Assembly: GCF_002950945.1 (NCBI RefSeq)
Contig: NZ_CP012673.1
Span: forward strand, 13,693,501 to 13,757,500
Direction: 5' to 3'
Origin: Sorangium cellulosum
GTDB lineage: Bacteria > Myxococcota_A > Polyangia > Polyangiales > Polyangiaceae
Length of the DNA stretch: 64,000 nt
Shown: positions 33,815-46,737 of the stretch, piece after piece
Layout: each line of letters opens with the position of its first letter
How positions within the stretch are numbered: the stretch's first letter is position 1
Notes under the pieces: generated by a model
Told to the model about the DNA's origin: nothing
What the model saw: the letters and a program-made list of their open reading frames with translations, nothing else
Database searches by the model: none
Made by a program: the position numbers and the translations under genes

Positions 33815-33982
33815 ATGAGCGGGACCCGGAGCAGCGCCGCAGCCGTCGATGACCGCCGCGGTCACAACGAGCCCGTCGACCTCACGCCCGAGGAAGAGGA
33901 AGCGCTCCTCGAGGCGATCGCGGAGGACGAGCAGGAGGACGTCATCCCGCTGGAGGAGCTGCTCGGCCAGCTACGCCGATGA
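33815..33982 (+). CDS. Small acidic protein, antitoxin-like position
   Basis: A 55-residue protein with acidic helices (VDLTPEEEEALLEAIAEDEQ, then LLGQLRR). Its stop overlaps an ATG (ATGA at 33979) of a downstream Arg-rich ORF, the usual arrangement of antitoxin and toxin genes. The downstream frame lacks recognisable toxin motifs, so the toxin may be decayed. Function is inferred only from layout and composition. Confidence 0.5.
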   Translation: MSGTRSSAAAVDDRRGHNEPVDLTPEEEEALLEAIAEDEQEDVIPLEELLGQLRR

Positions 33983-34200
33983 CGCAGCGTCCCCTCGCGG
34001 CAGCGTTCACGCGGCACGCCGACGACGCTTCGAGCGCAGGCGGCAGGAGAGCGGTGCAGGCGCGCAGACGTCCTGGCGAGCGCGCGGGAGCCCGCGAGGC
34101 TCGGGCGGCCGCCCTCACTGGCGCGGCGTGCTACCTCGAGCGCCATGAAGTCGGTCGTCGATGTCGCGAAAGACCTGGCACTGGCCCACATGAAGGCTGA
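33979..34200 (+). pseudogene. Possible decayed toxin ORF after the antitoxin-like gene
   Basis: An ORF of 73 codons overlaps the acidic gene by four bases. The start (MTQRPLAAAFTRHADD) looks plausible, but the rest is Arg/Ala-rich low-quality sequence without ParE or RelE motifs. Similar Arg-rich text appears in other frames of this GC-rich stretch. A frameshifted toxin gene is one reading; a chance ORF is the other. Confidence 0.25.
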
Positions 34201-34290
34201 CCCCGATATCCAGCAGATCTGGATGATCGAGGATCCGGCCGGCAGCGAAGTACGTCTGCTCGAGGTCTCCGGCTCTTGCAGAGGAGACAC
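34145..34290 (+). pseudogene. Fragment of a small conserved-looking protein
   Basis: From the ATG at 34145 the frame reads MKSVVDVAKDLALAHMKADP, then EDPAGSEVRLLEVSGS, good helical/beta protein-like sequence. After about 34275 it degenerates into Cys/Arg-rich text. The fragment looks like the N-terminal half of a roughly 100-residue protein. The region 34290-34578 then holds no convincing gene; it contains the promoter area of the ATPase gene at 34579. Confidence 0.3.
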
Positions 34291-34578
34291 CTCATGCGAA
34301 GCCCCGAGAAAGTACGCGAGGCAAGGCCGGTCGGCCACGTGGACGCGCTGGCCTGGAGGTCGTGCTCGTCCGTCCTCGCAGCCCCCACCCTCTCGGGCCG
34401 CGGCGCCTGCGCGGGTCGACGGCCGGACGTTGTTCCGGTACATCGAGACGGCCGCCACCCGAACCGAGCTGCGCCGGGGCCCCCGGCTCCGGGTCCCACA
34501 CTGCGGGACCCGACCGGCGCAGCTGCTCTGCCGCACCCGTCGACCGACCGTACCACCCAGACCGCGACCAGGAGCCCC

Positions 34579-35724
34579 ATGCGCATCGTTGTCAGGAACT
34601 TTCTCGGCCTTGCCCAGATCGACTGGCAGCCATCCGGCGTCTGTCTCGTCGCGGGCCCCAACGGTTCAGGCAAGACCACCCTGCTGGAAGCGTTCGACTT
34701 TTTCGGCAGGTCGTTTCAGAAGTCGGCGCACGAGGCCGTACGGCTCCTGGGCGGCGGGCGAGGGCTCAAGCACCGGAGCGCTCCAGCCGAGGAGCCCATC
34801 TCGTTCGTCCTCGAGGTGGACGGCGTCACCTGGGAGCTCGACCTCTCCGTGACCGGCGCGGGCGTCGGCGAGTTCCCCGCCGAGCGCGTCACCGTGGACG
34901 GCAAGACCCTGGTGCGGCGCGTCGCCGGCTCGAACGAGTGGACCCTCGTCGACGAACGCCGGGTCGATGGTCCCGAGGATGCACCTCGCACCTGCCTGCG
35001 CGCTGCATGGGAGGCACGTCGCCTCGAGGACATCGAGCCGCTCGTGCGTGCACTCCAGAACATCCGTGTCTACGACGCGTGGTGGATCAACCAGCTCCGG
35101 CAAAGCGGCTCGTCCGACATCGGCGACTCGTACCTGCACCGCACCGGCCGCAACCTCTTCAGCGTGCTCAAGACGTGGCGCGCGGCGCCGCGACGTTATA
35201 ATAGCCAGTTCGAGTGGGTGCGCGAGAAGGCGCGCCTCGCGTTCTACGACATCTTCGACGACATCGAGCTCAGCGACAGTGAAGGCTTCGTCACTGCGCG
35301 CTTTTTCCAGCCTGGCGAAGGCGCGGGCGGCGAGGGATTGCCCATCGTGCGCGCCGCCGATGGGCTGCTCGTCGGGCTGCTGCATCTCACAGCAGTGGCT
35401 GGCGCTCGGCCTGGCTCGATCGTCGGCCTCGACGAGATGGAGAACCAGCTTCATCCCCATGCCATCCGCGTCCTCCTCGATGCGATGCGGGAGATGGCGG
35501 AGGAGCGAGAGCTGACCGTGGTCCTCACCTCGCACTCGCCCGTGCTCATGAACGAATTCCGCGGAGAGCCGGAGCAGTTCTACGTCACGGAAGTCGGGAG
35601 GGTGCCCGCCCCGGTCCGCCTCGTCGAGCTCCACGACCCGCGATGGCTGTCCCAGTTCTCGCTCGGCGATCTCTACGAGCAACTGCGCATCGGCGCTCCG
35701 TCAGCTGGAGAGCGCGCCGCGTGA
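34579..35724 (+). CDS. AAA ATPase (AAA_21/COG4637-like), candidate defence protein
   Basis: A 381-residue SMC-like ATPase. Walker A is GPNGSGKTTLLEA near residue 28. Beta strands and a helical lid follow, then a Walker B (GSIVGLDEMENQLHPHAI) near residue 290 and the histidine switch TSHSPVLMNEF near 325. GGAG five bases before the ATG at 34579 supports the start. Its stop overlaps the start of the next gene by GTGA, so the products should act together. Comparable ATPase-plus-partner pairs are known phage-defence systems. Here the role is inference. Confidence 0.85.
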   Translation: MRIVVRNFLGLAQIDWQPSGVCLVAGPNGSGKTTLLEAFDFFGRSFQKSAHEAVRLLGGGRGLKHRSAPAEEPISFVLEVDGVTWELDLSVTGAGVGEFPAERVTVDGKTLVRRVAGSNEWTLVDERRVDGPEDAPRTCLRAAWEARRLEDIEPLVRALQNIRVYDAWWINQLRQSGSSDIGDSYLHRTGRNLFSVLKTWRAAPRRYNSQFEWVREKARLAFYDIFDDIELSDSEGFVTARFFQPGEGAGGEGLPIVRAADGLLVGLLHLTAVAGARPGSIVGLDEMENQLHPHAIRVLLDAMREMAEERELTVVLTSHSPVLMNEFRGEPEQFYVTEVGRVPAPVRLVELHDPRWLSQFSLGDLYEQLRIGAPSAGERAA

Positions 35725-36674
35725 GGGTGGCTGTTATTCCCACCGGGGTCATGGAGCTGCGGGGGCTCGCCGAGGCGCTCCAGCAGCTCTTCCCAGGACA
35801 CGAATTCTACTCCGTACCGCGGGTCTTGCCGCGTCCAGGGAAGGAGGCGGAGCCGTTCGATCAATCGAACACCTACCGGGTCTCCGCGGCGCCGATCGAG
35901 GAGGGGCTCAAGACGAACCGCACGACGCTCGTGCAGATCCTCGCGGGCTCGGTGTTCCCGCCGGGGCCGAGAGCCGCAGACCTCGCGCTGGTGCTCGACG
36001 ACCTGGAGCTCTTCAACCTCGACCAGCCAGAGGTCGTGGTCGAAGCGGTGCGGTCGACGGTGAGGGCTCACCTCAACAAGCAGGCGCCGGAGGTCGCGCG
36101 CGAGCTCGGGCAGTGCCTGCGAGCGCGGGCCTCCTACCACCTCGCGGTGCCCATGACCGAATCCTGGCTCTTCGCGGATCCGCGAGGCCCTATCAACAGC
36201 GGAGCTCCGTCGGCGGAGGCGGTCCGGCTCAAGCCCGGCATCGATCCGGAGCAGTTCGAGACCGAGGATGCCGATTACTCCGCCGACACGGGCGCAAGCT
36301 GCGCCCAGCTGCTCGACCGCAACCGGCGGAGGCACGAGAATCGGAAGCCGCCGTGGGTGCTCGCGCCGCAGCCTTACCCCTGGTGCACTCGGGAGCGGCA
36401 TCCGAAGGCGTACCTCCAATGGTTGCTGCGCGACCCGGAAGAAAACTCCTGCACCCGCTGGAAAGAAGGCAAGCAAGGCGCCGAGAGTCTCAGAAAGCTG
36501 GACTGGTCAGCAGCGCTCTCGAACCCGAACCACTGCACCTGGGTGCGCGCTCTGGTCGATGACCTCGCCGATGGGCTGGGCGAGCCCTTCCCTGTACCGG
36601 GCGCCGCGGTGCAGTGCGCTCCGCTCACAAGCCGCAAGCGCCACGGTATAAACGCGGTGCTGCGCAATCTGTAG
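35721..36674 (+). CDS. Partner protein of the AAA ATPase, unknown (possibly TOPRIM/DUF4276-type)
   Basis: A 317-residue soluble protein starting at GTG 35721, overlapping the ATPase stop by four bases. It begins VIPTGVMELRGLAEALQQLF, has an acidic strand LALVLDDLELFNLDQ near residue 95, a conserved-looking VPMTESWLFADP near 150, and ends TSRKRHGINAVLRNL. The acidic strand followed by an effector-like helical region is compatible with a DUF4276/TOPRIM nuclease as in other ATPase pairs, but I cannot show that from sequence. Without its ATPase neighbour I would call it only hypothetical. Confidence 0.65.
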   Translation: MRVAVIPTGVMELRGLAEALQQLFPGHEFYSVPRVLPRPGKEAEPFDQSNTYRVSAAPIEEGLKTNRTTLVQILAGSVFPPGPRAADLALVLDDLELFNLDQPEVVVEAVRSTVRAHLNKQAPEVARELGQCLRARASYHLAVPMTESWLFADPRGPINSGAPSAEAVRLKPGIDPEQFETEDADYSADTGASCAQLLDRNRRRHENRKPPWVLAPQPYPWCTRERHPKAYLQWLLRDPEENSCTRWKEGKQGAESLRKLDWSAALSNPNHCTWVRALVDDLADGLGEPFPVPGAAVQCAPLTSRKRHGINAVLRNL

Positions 36675-36730
36675 CGGCAGCGACGTCCCCCGCTCCTGCC
36701 CCGGAACGGAGCATCACAGGGACCGATCCG

Positions 36731-39726
36731 TCACCCCGCGCTCCGCCAGATCTCCTCCCGCAGATCCCCCAGCACCTCCTCCACCTTGCCGTCGAACACC
36801 TTGTCGAGGTGCTTGAACCCCCCGTGCGACCGGAACGCCTCGCCCTCGTCCAGCACCTTCCGGTCCACGACCTTCTCCTTCTTCAGCTGCGCGCCGATGC
36901 GCCGCAGCCAGTCGCGCTGCGGCGTCGTCCAGCTCCGGCTCGCCAGGACCTTCTTCAGCGCCCGGTCGACCCGCTCGTCGTACGCCACGAGCGCGTCCCC
37001 GAGCGCCGCTTGGCGGATGTAGCCCACGATCGACGCCGCGATGTCCGCGTTCGTCTTCTGCCGCCACGCCTGCTGGAGCGCCGCCTCGGTGTAGCCCTTC
37101 GCGTCGAGCGCCAGCTGCAGCTCCCTGAGCTGCGCCCGCGTCAGCTCCCGCGGCCGCTGCGTCACCACGACGAGCGCCGGGATCCGGTTCATGTTCTCGC
37201 GCAGGAACGCGGTGAAGCCCTCGAGGTAGTCCTCGGGCCGCTCGCCCTTGCCGTAGCCGATCTCCGTTCTCGGCAGCCGATCGGGGCCCTCGTGCACGTA
37301 CAGCGGCCGCCCCTCGCCGGAGGGGCCGTCGAGCACCGCGGTGACGTACGGGTGCTCCTGGAACCACCGCGCCGCCTGCTCCACGGTCTGCTGCTTGAGC
37401 AGCCGGCAAAGCTCCTTCGGCGCCATGCCGGCAAAGCCCTCGAAGCGCCCGAGCGCCTCGCCCTTCAGCGTCTGGCGCCGCCGCTGGAGCTTGGCGAGGA
37501 TCTGGTCGAGCACCACCTGCCGCGCCTCGGCGTCGGTGAGCGTCGTGAGCTCGTTGACGAGCTGCTGGAACGGGATGTTCGGCGCCGGGACGACCGGCTT
37601 CATGTCCGTGTACCGCTCCAGCGCGGCATACAGGTCCACGGCGTCGAAGATGCGGAACACCGACTTCTCGATCTCCGGGCAGAGCCGCGTCGCCCGGCCG
37701 AGCATCTGCTCGTAAAGAATGCGGCTCTTGACCCGCCGGAGGAAGACGATGTTTGCGATCCTCGGCACGTTGATGCCCGTCGTGAGCAGATCGACCGTGA
37801 CGGCCACGTTCGGGAGGCGCTCGTTCTTGAAGCGGCGGATGAGCTGCATCGGCTGATCGGCCGAGCCGGTGATCTTGAGCACCACGTCGTCGTCGATGCT
37901 GCCGTACCTCGCCTCGAACGCCTCCTTCAGCAGGCGCACGACCATGTCGGCGTGGGTGTCGGTGGCGGCGAAGATCAAGGTCTTGCCGTCGCCCCGCGGG
38001 TCGAGGTGCTTCGCCAGCTCGCCGCACACGACGCGGTTGAAGCCCTCGGTGATGACCCGCTTGTTGAAGCCCTCGATGTCGATCTTCACCTCGTCCTCGA
38101 GGTGGATCAGGTCGAGCTGCTGCGTCCTTGGGTCGAAGACGTTCACCTGCTCCCCCTTCGCCCAGCGGATCCCCTGCTCCGCGAGCTGGGTCACGATGCG
38201 GACAGGCACCTCGTGATCGATGAGGCAGCCGTCGATCACCGCCTCGCGGTACGAGTAACGGAACGTCGGCTCGCCGAAGATCTCCGTCGTGTGCAGGGCC
38301 GGCGTCGCGGTGAGCCCGATCTTCACCGCGTCGAAATGGTCGAGCGTGCGCCGGTACTTCGAGATGTAGTCGTCCAGGTCGCGGAAGCCGAGCTCCGCGT
38401 CGCTCATCTCCCGGTCGAGCCCGTAGCCGCGGTGGCACTCGTCGACCACGAGGCAGTCGTACTGGTCCACCGGCGGCGTCTCGCCCGCCTCGGAGGGGCC
38501 GAGGATGCGCTTCACCATCCCCTGCACGGTCGCGATGTGGAGCTTCGTGTCGGGATCCGGCTTCTGGTCCTTGAGCTCCTTCAGGTCGAAGATCTGCGCG
38601 AACGTCTGGAGGTTCTCGAGCTTCGTGTCCTTGAAGGCGTTCGCGGTCTGCTCGCCGAGCGCGCTCCGGTCGACCAGGAACAGCACGCGCCGGAACCGCT
38701 TCGTCTTGAGGAGCCGGTAGACGAGGCCGATCGCCGTCCTCGTCTTGCCCGTGCCCGTCGCCATCGCGACGAGGCACGTGCTCTGCCCGGCCTCGATCGC
38801 GCGCTCGACCGCCTGGATGGCGCGGACCTGGTAATCGCGCAGCCCGAGGTACTCCGTGGGCTCGCTCCGGAGCCGGTCGTGGGCTGCCTCGACGTCCTGC
38901 TTCAGCAGCGCGGACAGGCCCTCGGGCGAATACCAGCCCGGCAAGGCGCGCGCGTGGTTCTCGTCGCGCCGCGCGTCCCGGAACCAGATGCCGCTTTTCT
39001 CGGCGATCTGCTTCAGGTACGCGCGCCCGTTCGTGGCGAAGAGGAAAGGGACCTTGTACCGGTCCTTCCCCCACGGCCCGCCGGGCGGCGCCGCGCCCTC
39101 CGCCGCGACGAACCCGCGGCTGTAGCGCTTCGCCTGCTCGATGGCGCCGGCCACGTCCTTGCGCTTGCGCTTCGCCTCCACCACCGCCGTCGCCTCGAGC
39201 CCGACGAACAGCACGTAATCCGCCGGGCCGTTCGCCGTCGGCCACTCGGCGATGGCGAGGTTCTTCCCCTTCTGCGGCCTGGCCCCGCGCTCGTAGCTGA
39301 GCTCCTCCGAGTCGACCTCCCACCCCGCGCCCCGGAGTTCCCGAACGAGCGCTGGAACCAGACCGCAAGCTCACGCGCCATCTTGAGATGGTGCAGCGCC
39401 TCGCGGTGATCCCCCTGGAGCTGGTGCGCCGCCTTGTTCCCGGCCTGGCGCAGGTCGTGGAACAGCTGCCGCGTGGTGGCGTCGAGCGCGCCCCGGTCAC
39501 GGAGCCGGTTGATCAACACGGCCTGGTTCTCCTCGGGCGAGACGTAGAGTCCGAGGCGCGCGGCGGCGCGCTGGGCGAGCAGCTCGCCGAACTGCCGCAG
39601 CTTCACCAGGCAGGTGTTCGGGTCCTCGGCGAAGTACCGCTCCGCCTGCGTGCCCACCACGGACAGGCGCGGGTCGTGGTACGCGAGAAAGGCGAAGTTC
39701 GGCGATGGAGTCGGCAGTGCGGTCAT
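36731..39726 (-). pseudogene. hsdR: Type I restriction subunit R, frameshifted and shortened
   Basis: The N-terminal part (39726 to about 39355) encodes a DUF4145-like domain (MTALPTPSPNFAFLAYHDPR, then EDPNTCLVKLRQFGELLAQRA). The rest (about 39360 to 36731) lies in another frame and carries the nuclease motif (VLFVGLEATAVVEAKRKRKD), Walker A GTGKTRTA, DECHRGY, GLTATP and QMLGRATRL helicase motifs and the C-terminal R-subunit domain. The join falls right after FQRSFGNSG, where homologues have a coiled-coil linker of about 150-200 residues. The gene thus has a deletion with loss of frame, so full-length R is not made. Confidence 0.8.
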
Positions 39727-39854
39727 CGGCTTGCGCGGCGGAGGTGGATCCGATCATGGAACACCAGCCGACAGCCGAGGTGGAAGCGCAACCGCGCGAC
39801 GCGCCAGCGGAGCTGGGTGCCTGTCGCACCCCGCGGTGATCCTGCGACTCCGCC

Positions 39855-44021
<4,167 letters not shown>

Positions 44022-44087
44022 CGCCTGCGCGTACCACGTCGCCTCCAGCGCGCGAAGCGCCACGGCCGGGCGCGGCGCGCGCGCAGG

Positions 44088-44786
44088 TCAGCGCGTGAAG
44101 GCGCGCTCGTGCCGCCTCGCCGCGAGCGCGACGGCGGCGGCGATCAGCGCGGCGAGCAGGAAGCCCGCGCCGAAGGCGAGCGCGACGATCCAGGGCCGGA
44201 TCGCCCGCCCGAGGCCGTCGGCGAAGCCCGTGGCGGCGGCGCGGCTGGCCCGCTCGATCGCGGCGCCCGAGCAGCCCGGATCGCCGGCGGGGCAGCCCGC
44301 GAGCTGCTCGACGAGCTGCGCCGTCCCCTCGCGCGCCACCGCCCGCGCCGCGGCGCCCGAGCCCTGCTCCACGAGCTCGATCAATTGCCGGTCGTGCTGG
44401 AGCGCGCCCTGGATCACCGCGCTGCTCACCGCCTCGCTCGTCTGCGCGATCACCGGCTCGAGCGGCCCCGCCTGCCGCCCGAGCTCCGCCGCGCCCGCGC
44501 GGACCGCGTCGTGGACGATCGCCCCCACGAGCGGCCGCGCGGGGGCCGGCGCGCCCCGGGTCGTCGGCTCGGCCGGCGCGGCGTGGTCCCGCGCGTCTCG
44601 CCCGAGCGCCTCGAGCGTGCCGCTGGCCGCCTCCTTCGCGGCCTCGCGGACGCACCCGGCGGCGGGCAGCAGGAGGACGAGGGCGAGCGCCGCGATCGCC
44701 ATCGCCGCGGCGCGCGCCGCCCGCGGCTGCGGCGCAGCCTCGGGGCCAGGGGAGGGCGCTTCGTGCACAGCGGCGCTGGCCTCCAT
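44088..44786 (-). CDS. Lipoprotein with C-terminal transmembrane helix, hypothetical
   Basis: A 232-residue protein, or 204 if it starts at the in-frame ATG at 44702. The hydrophobic stretch MAIAALALVLLLPAAGC gives a good lipobox only with the shorter form. The middle is an Ala-rich helical domain with two Cys (LAGCPAGDPGCSG), and the C-terminus has a membrane helix (WIVALAFGAGFLLAALIAAAVAL) followed by basic residues. No family is recognised. It is 66 bp upstream of the kinase gene in the same direction and may be its sensor partner. Confidence 0.6.
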   Translation of the reverse strand: MEASAAVHEAPSPGPEAAPQPRAARAAAMAIAALALVLLLPAAGCVREAAKEAASGTLEALGRDARDHAAPAEPTTRGAPAPARPLVGAIVHDAVRAGAAELGRQAGPLEPVIAQTSEAVSSAVIQGALQHDRQLIELVEQGSGAAARAVAREGTAQLVEQLAGCPAGDPGCSGAAIERASRAAATGFADGLGRAIRPWIVALAFGAGFLLAALIAAAVALAARRHERAFTR

Positions 44787-44880
44787 GAACCGTGCCCGCT
44801 CCGCTCCACAGCGCGCGGCTGGTTCCGGGTCGCGGGCTGCGCGTGCGTCGCGCGCGGCTGGCTCCGCGGCGCGCGCGGCC

Positions 44881-45234
44881 TCACGCCGCGTCGATCGTCC
44901 TCAGCAGCGCGTCCAGCTCGAACGGCTTGCTGATCACCTCGCGCGCGTGCGCCGGCATCGGCTGCTTGATGTTCGAGGCCGCGGTCATGATCACCACCGG
45001 GATCTTCTCGAGCCCGGGCGCCGCGCTGAGCTCGTCGCACACCTTCCAGCCGTTCATCTTCGGCATCATCAGGTCGAGCAGGATCACCCCCGGCCGCTCG
45101 CCCTCCGAGAGGTGCTCCAGCGCCTCTCGCCCGCTGAAGTAAGGCGTGGCCTCGTACCCGAGCTCGCGCAGCGTCTCGGCGAGGGTCGTCGCCAGATCGA
45201 CGTCATCATCGATGATCAAGACGGATTTGCTCAT
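44881..45234 (-). CDS. Response regulator, single receiver domain
   Basis: A 117-residue CheY-like receiver with no output domain. It has the acidic pocket DDD at residues 9-11, the phospho-acceptor Asp54 in LLDLMMPKMNG, a Thr near 85 in IMTAAS and a Lys near 104 in SKPFEL. Its ATG overlaps the stop of the histidine kinase gene (ATGA at 45231-45234), so the two form a coupled pair. It may act as a phosphate relay or by protein contact. The upstream lipoprotein gene follows in the same direction. Confidence 0.93.
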   Translation of the reverse strand: MSKSVLIIDDDVDLATTLAETLRELGYEATPYFSGREALEHLSEGERPGVILLDLMMPKMNGWKVCDELSAAPGLEKIPVVIMTAASNIKQPMPAHAREVISKPFELDALLRTIDAA

Positions 45235-46526
45235 GGCACAGGGGGGAGCTCCACGATGAAGGTGGAGCCGGCACCGAGCTCGCTCTGCACGGAGATGCGG
45301 CCCTGCATCCTCTCCACGAGCTGGCGCGACAGCCACAGGCTCAGGCCGAGGCCGCCGTAGTTGCGCGCCGAGACGGCGCGCTCGAACTGCTGGAAGATGC
45401 GCCCCTGGTCCTCCGGCGCGATGCCGATGCCGCGGTCCTGGACGAGCAGGCGGGCGGCGCGCTCCCCCGCCTCGACGGTGACCTCGATCGGCGCTCCGTG
45501 GCCGAACTTGAGGGCGTTCGACAGGAGGTTCACGAGCACCTGCTCGATCCGGAAGCCGTCGCCCAGGCACATCACCGGGGCCACGGCGTGGACGTGGATC
45601 GCGGGCGTGTGGTCGCCGAGGCCGTCCAGCATCCGGCCCGCGACATCCCGCGCCGTCTCGGCGAGGTCGACCGGCGCGCGCTCGATCTCGATCCGGCCCG
45701 AGAGCAGCTGCGTCGCGTCGAGCAGCTGCTCCACCAGCCCGAGGAGCTTCCTCCCTTGCCGCTCCAGCTTGACCACCTTGGGCGCGAGCGCCTGGACAGG
45801 GATCTCCTCTCGCCCGCGCTGGAGCCTCTCCAGCGCCTTGATCTGGAGGAGGAGCGTCGCGATCGGCGTCTTCAGCTCGTGCGACGCCACGGCGAGGAAG
45901 TCGTCGCGCGCGCGCAGCGCCTCCTCGACGCGCGCCCTGCTCCGGCTGCGCTCGATCGCGATGCCCGCGAGATCCCGGGAGATCTCGATCAGGGCGAGAT
46001 CGCGCGCGCTCGGCGCGCGCGGCGCCCGGTAGTAGAAGGCGAACGTGCCGAGCACCTCGCCCTGGCTGCCCAGGATCGGCGAGGACGTGCACGCCCGCAG
46101 CCCGTGGAAGAGCGCGAGCGCGCGCGCCTGCTCCCAGAGCGGATCGTGCTCGATATCCGAGACGATCACCGTCTTCTTGCGGTGGGCGGCGGTGCCGCAC
46201 GAGCCGTTCACGGCGCCGACGAGCAACCCGTCCACCTCCCGGTTGTACGCCTCGGGCAGGCTGGGCGCCGAGGCCCAGCGCAGGTGGGTTCGCGACGCGT
46301 CGACGAGGAGGATCGAGCAGAGCGCCTCGGACGACTGCACCTCCATGAAGTCGATGAGCTCGTCCAGGATGCGGGAGAGCGGCTCGCCGGACGCGACCAT
46401 CCGGAGGATCTGGTTCTGCCCTCGGAGCAGCGACCCAGCCCCTCGCTTCTGGCGCCCGCGCCGGGCGCGGCGATCCCGGTCGACCCCCGCCGCCGGGCGG
46501 GGATCGGTAGGTATCGATGCCTCCAT
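45231..46526 (-). CDS. GAF-domain sensor histidine kinase
   Basis: A 431-residue cytoplasmic kinase. A GAF sensor domain spans about residues 35-195 (ILRMVASGEPLSRILDEL, then ILGSQGEVLGTFAFY). His216 lies in the H-box VASHELKTP, followed by an N-box (VNLLSNALKFG) and G1/G2 boxes (DRGIGIAPED, GGLGLSLWLS). No membrane span. The ATG at 46526 has GGAGAGGGG before it. It is coupled by ATGA to the receiver gene. It may sense a small molecule or redox signal through the GAF domain. Confidence 0.93.
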   Translation of the reverse strand: MEASIPTDPRPAAGVDRDRRARRGRQKRGAGSLLRGQNQILRMVASGEPLSRILDELIDFMEVQSSEALCSILLVDASRTHLRWASAPSLPEAYNREVDGLLVGAVNGSCGTAAHRKKTVIVSDIEHDPLWEQARALALFHGLRACTSSPILGSQGEVLGTFAFYYRAPRAPSARDLALIEISRDLAGIAIERSRSRARVEEALRARDDFLAVASHELKTPIATLLLQIKALERLQRGREEIPVQALAPKVVKLERQGRKLLGLVEQLLDATQLLSGRIEIERAPVDLAETARDVAGRMLDGLGDHTPAIHVHAVAPVMCLGDGFRIEQVLVNLLSNALKFGHGAPIEVTVEAGERAARLLVQDRGIGIAPEDQGRIFQQFERAVSARNYGGLGLSLWLSRQLVERMQGRISVQSELGAGSTFIVELPPVP

Positions 46527-46737
46527 GCCCCTCTCCGTCCGATGACTGAGCACCGAATCAGGTACCGCGCTGGCGAAAGCGCAAGGGGGTGATTGGGGGG
46601 GGCAGGCGTGCGCCGGCCGGCGGCCGGCTGCCTGAAGCGGCGCGCGGTGGAGGATGCGCGCCGCGGTGGAGGACGCGCGCCGCGAGTCGAGCCGCCGAGG
46701 TGGGGTGGGCACGGCGGAGAGGCCGCGCCCGGCCGCG

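Noticed and set aside
34276..35724. A longer form of the defence-type ATPase starting 101 codons earlier
   Set aside because: The extra part is Pro/Arg-rich; the ATG at 34579 has GGAG and directly begins the first beta strand of the ATPase fold.
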